Shown one piece after another: positions 56,541 through 64,000 of a stretch of 64,000 bases of DNA; the stretch's first letter is position 1; each line of letters starts with the position of its first letter. The position numbers and the translations under genes were made by a program. The DNA lies in NCBI RefSeq assembly GCF_963082655.1, contig NC_081552.1, positions 127,009,494 through 127,073,493 on the forward strand, read 5' to 3'. A model generated the notes under the pieces. It was not told where the DNA came from and did no database searches. It saw nothing but the letters and a program-made list of their open reading frames with translations. This DNA is from Stomoxys calcitrans (taxonomy: Eukaryota; Arthropoda; Insecta; Diptera; Muscidae).

Positions 56541-58722
56541 ACTAGCTGACCCGGGCCCGCTCCGCTGCGCCTTCTTTTACTTTATATGGAAAAAGTTTCC
56601 TTGGAATATTTATTCTCTACAATTAAAGAGCTTTTAGTGAAATACCATGCTACGAAAGTAGTATATCGCTTGACTAACAATTTAACAATATAAGTGGCTT
56701 TGTCCGAATCCCATATGATCTTTATTGGTCTACGAATTTAAGTTTGAATGTAAGGTGTACTCCATTCTTAAAATACTTTATTTCAGCCGGCTACTCTCAT
56801 GATATTTGATTTAGAGGTGTTTTCGGGGGTGAGGTGTTCCCCCAAGCACTTGGCCGTGAAAAAATATCAGCATCGTGCTCTTCTTTCAAAAACCATTTAT
56901 TTAAACCCCGGGGAGTTTACACGATGAGGCGTCCTTCAAACACATGGCCCAAAATAGGTTATCAAATTCATTTTCTAATCTTAAACACCACATATTGGAA
57001 TAGTCGAAAATTTTTTACCCTTTGCGGGGTGTTTTGGGGAAGGGGTGATTCGTATTCTACTCCCAAATGCCTTTATTTGAGCCCCATTTTGCGATGGTCA
57101 CTAACAAATTACTGCTTGTGGGGTATTTTAGGAAAGGCGTAGACCCCCAGAAAATTGGTCCCGAAAGTGGGTGTCAATTCTTGCTCTACCCCCCAATACC
57201 TTTCATTTAATCTCCACATTGACATGGTCGGTAAATATGCCAGATTTAGGGGTGTTTTGGGGATTGAGGTGGTCCCCGAAACACTAAGCCCGGAAAATAT
57301 ATCAGCAAAGTGCTATATTCTCATATATCTATATATCATTTATTTGAACCCCATATTGCCCTCAAAATTGGACATAAAATTCGTTTTCTAATCTCATTTA
57401 AACTCCTTATTGCAAAAGTCAGCAAATATGTCCGGTTTGGGGTATTGGCCCTAAAAACTATGAATATTTAGTTCCACTCTCTTTAAGACCCAAATTGTCT
57501 TGGTGAGCAAATACATCCTATTTGGGGGTTGTTATGGTGGTGGGACGTCCCCTAGACAGTTGGTCCCTAATGTTGATATCCGATACTCCCAAATACCTTT
57601 AATTTGAGCCCCATATTTCCATAGTCGGCAAACGAGACCGGATTGGGGGGTGTTTGGGGGATGGGCGGCCACTCAGTGAGTTGGCCTTGAAAATATATAT
57701 ATATCGGATTCGTTTAAGCCCCATATTCCCATGGTCAGTAAATAAGTCCTGTTTGGGGGATGTTTTGGGGCCACCCCTTCCCCAAAACATCCCCCAAACA
57801 GGACGTGGTCCCACATTTGGATATCAGATTCGTATTCTACTCGCAAATACCATTCATTTGAGTCCCATATAGCCAAGATCGGTAAATATGTCCGATTTAG
57901 GGGTGTTTTGGTGGTCGGGTGGAGTTGTGGGGAGGGGTGGCCCCATAGACACTTTTCCCGAATATTGATATCAGATTTGTGCTTTACTCCCAAAGACCTT
58001 TCATATGAGCCCCATGCGGCTATGGTCGTAAATGTGTCCCCTTTGAGGGAAATTTTTGGGGAGAGGCGGCCCCCTTAACACATGGTCTCATATTTGGATA
58101 TGAGATTCGAATTCTACACTCAAATACCTTTTATTTAAGTCCCATGTTCCCATAGTCAGTAAATAAGTCCAGTTTGGGGGGTCTTTTGGGAAAGGGGTGG
58201 ACCCCCAGAAACGTGGTCCCACATTTGGATATCAGATTCGTATTCTACTCGCAAATACCATTTATTTGAGTCCCATATTGCCATGGTCGGTAAATATGTC
58301 AGATTTAGGGGTGTTTTGGAGCTTGGGGTGGTCCCGCCAGCACTTGGTCCGACAATTGGATATCAGATACGTTTTCGTATCCCAAATACCTTTCATTTGA
58401 GTCCCCTATTGCCGCGATTGGCCTAAATATATGTTTGGTAGGTTATAGGGTGGGGCGGACCCCCTACGTACTCCATCCGAAATTTGGATGCCAAATTTTT
58501 ATTTTTAGGGTACTATATGAGAGCACACAAAATTTCGCATAAATCGCACCACCCATCTCCGAGATCTGGCGTTTCTGAAAATTAGGGTAAGGGGGAGGGT
58601 CCTCCCCCCCTTCAGTAATCAAAAAATGTGAATCCTGGAAAATTTCAAGAAAATCGGTTCAGCCGTTTCTGAATCTATAAGGAACACACAAACATACAAA
58701 AAAACAAACACAAATTGATTTT
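56541..58722 (+). repeat. Family A element, nested in B15 and carrying B16 in its tail
   Basis: Start ACTAGCTGACCCGGGCCCGCTCCG, about twelve internal units, end in the AACAAACACAAATTGATTT tail where B16 begins; the last bases ATATATAAGAT are at 59,677-59,687. A 59-bp palindrome lies at 57,746-57,804. Part of the 5' region is shorter than in the 49.8 kb copy. Confidence 0.82.
57746..57804. repeat. Perfect palindrome, 25-bp arms
   Basis: GTCCTGTTTGGGGGATGTTT... and its exact inverse ...AAACATCCCCCAAACAGGAC, separated by CCACCCCTT. Part of an A internal unit has been copied in inverted orientation. Confidence 0.93.
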
Positions 58723-59675
58723 TATACCCACCACCGACGGATGGGGGTATCTTCATTTTGTCATTCCGTTTGCAACACATCGAAATATCCATTTCTGACC
58801 CTATAAAGTATATATATTCTTGATCATCGTAAAAATCTAAGACGATCTAGACATGTCCGTCCGTCTGTCCGTCTGTCTGTTGAAATCACGCTACAGTCTT
58901 CAAAAATAGAGATATTGAGCTGAAACTTTGCACAGATTCTTTTTTTGTCCATAAGCAGGTTAAGTTCGAAGATGGGCTATATCGGACTATATCTTGATAT
59001 AGCCCCCATATAGACCGATTCGCCGATTTAGGGTCTTAGGCCCATTAAAGCTACATTTATTATCCGATATTGCTGAAATTTGGGACGGTACGTTGCCTTA
59101 GGCCCTTCGACATCCTCCGTCAATATGGCTCAGATCGGTTTAGATTTGGATATAGCTGCCATATAGACCGATCCCCGGATTGAGGGTCATAGGCCCATAA
59201 AAGGTACATTTATTATCCGATTTTGCTGGAATTTGGGACAGTACATTGCCTAAGGCCCCTCGACATTCTCCGTCAATGTAGCTCAGATCGGTTCAGATAT
59301 GGATATAGCTGCCATATAGACCGATCCACCGATTTAGGGTCTTAGGCCCATAAAAGCCACATTTATTATTCGATTTTGCTGAGATTTGACACACTGACTT
59401 ATGTTATGCTTTTCGGCATCCGTGTCGTATATAGTTCAGATCGGTTTATTTTTAGATATAGCTACTAAAAAGTCCAATATTTTGTTATATACAATTGAAC
59501 AATGACTTTTACTTATTAGTATTTGGTCCAAATCGGAACATTTATTGATATAGCTGCTATGGGGCATAAGGTATGAGTTTTGCACCGGATTTTGACGAAA
59601 GGTGGTTTACATATATATCCGATGTGGTGGGTATCCAAAGTTCGGCCCGGCCGAACTTAGCGCCTTTTTACTTGT
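58723..59675 (+). mobile_element. Family B element B16, third subfamily
   Basis: Starts TATACCCACCACCGACGGATGGGGG and ends TTCGGCCCGGCCGAACTTAGCGCCTTTTTACTTGT. Internal units differ from B1 (GGGTCTTAGGCCCATAAAAG and CATATAGACCGATCC blocks), but the ends and GTCY tract (58,856-58,880) are conserved. It is inserted in the T run of the A tail. Confidence 0.78.
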
Positions 59676-59687
59676 TATATATAAGAT

Positions 59688-59815
59688 GTTGGTTGGGATT
59701 GTAAATGGACCAAATCGGTCCATAGAACGATTTGACTGAAATTTTGCACGTTGTTGTTGTTTTGATATCACTTCCAACATTTGTGCGAAGTATTGTCCAA
59801 ATCGGTTCATAACAT
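59688..59815 (+). mobile_element. Family B fragment B15, right part
   Basis: GTTGGTTGGGATTGTAAATGGACC and ACGATTTGACTGAAATTTTGCACG continue B15 from 56,540. Ends near TCGGTTCATAAC. Confidence 0.65.
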
Positions 59816-59932
59816 CTGTCGCGCCAATATTCTCGGTCCTTCTTGTGAAAAGTCATATTTGAGCTGAAGTGACAGATTGCATAGGAATTTCGCTTTCAGC
59901 GAGAGGTTGTCAATCAAAAAGTGCTTTTGAAA
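59816..59932. other. Unassigned short spacer
   Basis: ATCTGTCGCGCCAATATTCTCGG to GCTTTTGAAA. CTGTCGCGCCAA recurs at ~62,934 (CTGTCGCGCCAACAG), hinting at a shared unknown repeat. Confidence 0.35.
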
Positions 59933-61016
59933 ACAAGTAAGAGCGTGCTAAGTTCGGCTGGGCCGAATCTTATATACCCTCCACCAAGGTTCGCATCTTT
60001 CGAGTTCTTTTCGCAGTATCTCTTTTTAGGCAAACAAAAAATAATGAATAAGGACGGAGGAGGAGCTATATCAAGTTATAGTCCGATTGGGGCACAAGAA
60101 GCAAAATCGAGCTGTATCAAGCTACCATATTCAGACCATATTGAAAACGTATGTTGAAGGCCATGGGAGAAGCCGTTGTATAAAATTTGTGCCAAATCGG
60201 ATGAGAATTGCGCTCTCTGAAGGCTCAAGAAGCCAAGATCTCAGAGCAGTTTATATGGCAGCTATATAAGGTTATGTACCGACTTGCGCCATAGTTATCA
60301 CAGTTTTTGGTCATATCAAAACACCTCATGCAAAATTTTAGCCAAATCAGATAAGAATTGCGCCTTCTAAAATCTCAAGATTATGGCACCTATACCAGGT
60401 GTTGAACCGATTTAGACCATACTTCTCACAAATGTTGGAAGCGATACCAAAACGCCACGTGCAAAATTACAGCCAAATCGGATAAGAATTGCGGCTTCAA
60501 AAAGCTCAAAAAGTCAAGACCCGAGATCGGTTTATGCAGTACCTATACCAGGTTATTTCGCACAAATTTTGGAAGTGATATCAAGACAACAACAACAACG
60601 AGCAAAATTTCAGTCAAATCGGACGAAAATTTCGCCCTCTAGAGGCTCAAGAAGTCCAGACCCAAGATCGGTTTATATGGCAGCTATATCAAAACATGGA
60701 CCGATCTGGCCCATTTACCGTCTCAACAGACCTATACTATTAATAAGAAGTATTTGTGCAAAATTTCAAGCGGCTAGCTTTACTCCTTCAAAAGTAAGCG
60801 TGCTTTTGACAGACAGACGGTAGGACGGACGTACAGACGGATTGGCGGACAGACAGACGGATGGGCGGACGGACAGACGGACGGGCATGGCTAGTTGGAC
60901 ATAAAATGTCGCGAAGATCAAGAATAATATACTTTATGGGTTCTTACACGAATATTTCGAGATGTTACAAACAGAATGACGAAATTAGTATACCCCCATC
61001 CTATGGTGGAGGGTAT
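59933..61016 (-). mobile_element. Family B element B17, minus strand, full length
   Basis: ACAAGTAAGAGCGTGCTAAGTTCGG at the left and CCTATGGTGGAGGGTATA at the right are inverted B ends. A long inverted GTCY tract, CAGACGGATTGGCGGACAGACAGACGG and more, spans 60,808-60,890. Confidence 0.8.
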
Positions 61017-61480
61017 AAGAAGGAAGTCTTAGTTATGAATTCGGTGCTACTTACAAAATCCTTAATTGTTTTCCATGCCACGCCCCTATGTTGGTTCATG
61101 TCTGGTATTGTGTGGCTACCTATGTATCGGTTGACTTTAAGTTTAGCATAAAGTTTTACATGCAAATGCAAATTGGCCCATGAACATTCCATTAAGGAAC
61201 AGGGGCAAACTTCTCTCTTATCAATCAGTGCTGTCCGATTAAAGTTTAAATTCAATGATTTGAGGCCTTCTTTTTATAATCGAGTCCGAACGGTGTGCCG
61301 TACAATTAACTCTTCCACATGGTTTGAGGGCAAAAGGAAAAAACACATGAAAAAACACGTAACATGTCACTTTCAATACCCATTACATTTTTGTGCTTAT
61401 GTGCAACTGTTCTTATTCCAGCAAAATTTCCAATACGCTTTTCAATTGTAAAACTATTCCCTTAGGCAATACTCGTACAT
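61017..61480. other. Unassigned stretch with a possible unknown repeat
   Basis: A frame of 84-96 residues can be drawn on each strand around 61,000-61,255, with no family I recognise. The region CCATGAACATTCCATTAAGG to TCCGAACGGTGTGCCG looks like a dispersed repeat of fly genomes from memory, but I cannot name it. Confidence 0.35.
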
Positions 61481-61618
61481 TCATTCAATTTCGTCAACAT
61501 CATTATCAGCGATAGTCATCGTCATTGCAGCATCTGAGTCACCAGAAGCACAACTTACAGTTCTCTCATCATGGAAATAGTCATTATTAGGTGGAGTGAA
61601 AAGCACTGAGTCCTCTGA
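61481..61618 (-). CDS. Candidate terminal exon (45 codons), minus strand
   Basis: On the minus strand, TTCTTTCTTTCTTAG (a good polypyrimidine tract and AG acceptor) ends at 61,619 and opens a frame SEDSVLFTPPNNDYFHDERT, continuing through ASGDSDAA to DNDVDEIE and TGA at 61,481. The frame is closed by a TAG exactly at the acceptor, as expected for an exon start. The peptide is acidic and Ser/Asp-rich, like tails of several transposase-derived or nuclear proteins. No upstream exon was found, so it may be chance or a remnant. Confidence 0.25.
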   Translation of the reverse strand, partial: SEDSVLFTPPNNDYFHDERTVSCASGDSDAAMTMTIADNDVDEIE

Positions 61619-61785
61619 CTAAGAAAGAAAGAATCCATTAGAATGATTGCAATGGCGCACACACACATCGCGACTAATTTGTGTATGGATGCTCGTTATA
61701 GTGTATGCGTAAACTTAAACGATTAAATAGGGTTGCCATGTATTGTATATATAATCAATGAAACAACTTCAGTTGGATGTAGAGT

Positions 61786-61846
61786 CGAACTTCTCTATAA
61801 CGTAGAGTTTGGGGACCGACGAAATACTACGTTATAGAGAAACTGA
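61786..61846. repeat. Hairpin with 14-bp arms, possible terminal region of a pogo-like element
   Basis: TTCTCTATAACGTA (61,791-61,804) and TACGTTATAGAGAA (61,828-61,841) are exact inverses around GGGGACCGACGAAAT. Pogo/Tigger-type ends often have this sort of layout. No partner end was found. Confidence 0.55.
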
Positions 61847-61925
61847 CCACAATTAGGTTTAATTAGGCTGGGTGCAAAAATAAACAAACACACAGTCAGT
61901 GCATAGAAACGAAAAAAATGGTAAA

Positions 61926-62531
61926 AAAAATCTCCCGTTTGAGAACGGATAGAGATAACTCTTTGAAATTTTCGATGGTTATAGCTGAGATGTTAAGATT
62001 ATGCGCACAATTTGAAGGTCCTGGGTGGTGCGATCATCTGTTGTAATCAAATCTTCATTTGCGGTCCGATTTTCAAATGTAAAATTTTCTGAAAACGAAA
62101 ATTTTGAATTTAGCAGATAAAAAAAAACAAATAAAAACTACCCGAATTTTTTCACTAAAATACCCATTTCGGACAAAGATGGTTTCAAAATCGTTATATT
62201 TTAGTAAATCGGCTGTGGTTGAGGCTACAGTTTGTTTGGTGCAAACAAATTATTAGGAAGCTTGTCTCAGCAAAAATTCAAAAATTAAAAGTCGAAAATA
62301 ATCGAGGCCAAATAAGATATAAGCCTCAAGCGAACTCTTCTGTAGGGATTTTTGAGTACTTTCCAGCAAAATTTTGGAAATCGGACCACTATTAAGATTT
62401 GGTAGCAAGAACAATTTTTCAAAATGCCGAGGTGACCAATTTTGGTAGACTACTGAGAGGCGCCTGGACGAATTACGTCCTTGAAATTTTGCATATAGTT
62501 TCTCTGCCCGTTCTCAAACGGCAGATTTATT
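61926..62531. mobile_element. Unclassified TIR element (~600 bp)
   Basis: The left end AAATCTCCCGTTTGAGAACGG, continuing ATAGAGATAACTCTTTGAAATTTT, matches the inverse of the right end, AAATCTGCCGTTTGAGAACGG, continuing GCAGAGAAACTATATGCAAAATTT. Interior AT-rich, no significant frame. No target duplication confirmed. Confidence 0.6.
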
Positions 62532-63072
62532 ACTTGTGTTTTCGATTCCAATCTACTGTGAAGCATCTGAATATTCAGGCATCTTAACGTTCTGAAATTT
62601 ACTGAGAGAGTGTTCTAACCGATATTCTTCTTTCTTAGAGCCTTCATCAACTTTGGATATAATATGGTACTTTTCTTTAAAAGATAAACCTTTACATTTA
62701 TTATGATTGCCTATTATGACTGGTCAATGAATTATATTCACGTCTGTCATTACGTCGAGCTAATGACTATGAGAATGAATACCACCAGAAACTGAAGGAT
62801 TTTTACTGATTACTGGAAAGAAATTGCCAGACAACATATGGATTTCATCCCAGACAATACTCCTCTTCGGCATACGTTTCTAGCGTGGGGAGTGCTATTT
62901 TCAGTTCCGTAGTGCTGCACTCTAACCTCCTGTCTGTCGCGCCAACAGTTTTGCCATTTTTTGTCTGTCTTCCGATCACTAACCAACTTGCAATGTTTTA
63001 AACTAATATTTTTTGTTCATTATTATCCAATCAGTCGTCAGGCCACTACAAAAATTATTTTAAACTTATACT
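62532..63072. other. Unassigned
   Basis: No gene or transposon end recognised in this ~540-bp stretch, apart from CTGTCGCGCCAACAG (~62,934), shared with ~59,817. Confidence 0.4.
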
Positions 63073-63112
63073 ATTTTACCACCGAAGGATGTGGGTATTT
63101 TTATTTAGTCAC
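63073..63112 (+). mobile_element. Family B 5' fragment B18, cut by A
   Basis: TTTTACCACCGAAGGATGTGGGTATTTTTATTTAGTCA resembles the first ~40 bp of B16. It is interrupted by the next A element. Confidence 0.55.
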
Positions 63113-64000
63113 TAGCTGACCCGGGCCCGCTCCGCTGTGCCTTCATTTACTTTATATGGGACAAAAATTTCCTTCCTTGGAATATTTATTTTCGATGCCA
63201 TGCTACGAAAATGGTATATCACGTGACTAACAGTTAAACAATATATTTAAGTGCCTTAATCTCAATCCCATATTATCTTTATTGGTATACGAATTTAAGT
63301 TTGGATGTAAGGTGTACATCCATATTTCAACATATTTCAGCCCGATATTCTTATGATGTCTGATTTAGTGGTAATTTCGGGGGAGAAGTGGTCCCCCAGA
63401 TACTTGGCCCTGAAAAAATATCAGCATAGTGCTCTTCTCTCAAATACCATTTATTTAAACCCCGTATTGCCATTGGATTAAGAGGAGTTTACAGGATGAG
63501 GCGTCCCCCAAACACATGGCCCGAAAATAGGTTATCAAACTCGATTTCTAATCTCAAATACTTTTCATTTGAGCCACATATTGGCATGGTCGAAACATTT
63601 TTCCCGTTTGGGGGTGTTTTGGGAAAGGGTTGATGCCCTAAATACATGGCCCTACATTTTTCGTATTCTACTCCCAAATACCTTTATTTGAGCCCGATAT
63701 TGCGATGGTCAGTAAAAAATTGCTGTTTGTGGGGTATTTTGGGAAAGGGGTTGACCCCCAGAAAATTGGTCCCGCAAATAGGTATCAATTCATGCTCTAC
63801 CCACCAATACCTTTAATTTAAGCTCCACATTGACATGGTCGGTAAATATGGCCGATTTAGGGGTGTTTTGGAGATTGGGGTGGTCCCCCAAACGCTAAGC
63901 CCGGAAAATATATCAGCAACGTACACTATTCTCATATATCTACATATCATTTATTTGAACCCCATATTGCCATGGCCCTCAAAATTGGATATCAAATTCG
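63113..64000 (+). repeat. Family A element, 5' part, running off the window
   Basis: CTAGCTGACCCGGGCCCGCTCCGCTGTGCC start, then the same order of units as 49,789 onward (GGTGTACATCCATATTTCA, GGTTATCAAACTCG, AGGAGTTTACAGGA). The window ends within it. Confidence 0.82.

Noticed and set aside
59816..59932. tRNA or small RNA gene in the short spacer
   Set aside because: No cloverleaf or A/B box motifs could be made out.
61001..61255. 84- and 96-codon frames on opposite strands
   Set aside because: No family recognised; part of the sequence is a B end and the rest resembles a dispersed repeat.

Overview
This window reads as transposon-dense intergenic or heterochromatic DNA from a fly, most likely a calyptrate fly such as a muscid. 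The reasons are AT-rich DNA, many short interspersed elements with GTCY and TA microsatellite tracts (the mini-me/DINE-1 style known in Diptera), and LOA-, RTE- and Jockey-type retrotransposons and mariner relatives nested in one another. I could not support any intact host protein gene, rRNA or tRNA. Almost all of the longer reading frames are remnants of transposon proteins or chance frames inside repeats. Species assignment is inference.

Repeat names used here. Family A: long elements built of ~130-170 bp internal repeats, starting CTAGCTGACCCGGGCCCGC and ending in an ACAAACAAAC-rich tail plus TTTTTATATATAAGAT. Family B: 0.9-1.3 kb elements starting TATACCCTCCACCAT and ending GGCCCGGCCGAACTTAGCACGCTTTTACTTGT, with a GTCY tract and ~150 bp internal repeats; I read them as non-autonomous Helitron/Helentron-like elements. 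Family C: ~240 bp mariner-type MITE with TTGGGTTGCCCAAAAAGTAATTGCG ends. Family E: a second GTCY/TA-bearing family, starting TATACCCTACACC. Family M: mariner-like element with AAGGGTGATTTTTT ends.

Layout. 1-6.7 kb: an A element split by a B element, then three more B copies and a degenerate remnant. 6.7-11.7 kb: a decayed LOA/I-group retrotransposon with ORF1, endonuclease, reverse transcriptase, RNase H and a zinc-knuckle region. 12-14 kb: an internally deleted M element carrying a B insertion. 14-24.6 kb: B, A, C and E copies, a mariner foldback with 203-bp arms, and a GGTACC-bearing tandem array. 24.6-26.2 kb: a decayed RTE element on the minus strand. 26.2-32.6 kb and 38.1-45.0 kb: two inverted copies of one block. 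The block is a dead Ty3/gypsy element interrupted by a Jockey/CR1-type element, with the 3' UTR of another such element beside gag. 32.6-38.1 kb is the spacer. 45.0-48.0 kb: a second RTE copy, split by a short retroelement insertion with a 14-bp target-site duplication. 48.5-64 kb: E, A, B and C copies nested up to three deep, a 5'-truncated Jockey/CR1-type element, and a stretch (61.0-63.1 kb) of unknown DNA with one TIR element and a possible terminal exon.

Nothing here looks like a working gene system. The most informative features are structural: the inverted block pair, a B element present in one arm with its empty site preserved in the other, and several insertions whose boundaries can be read to the base.
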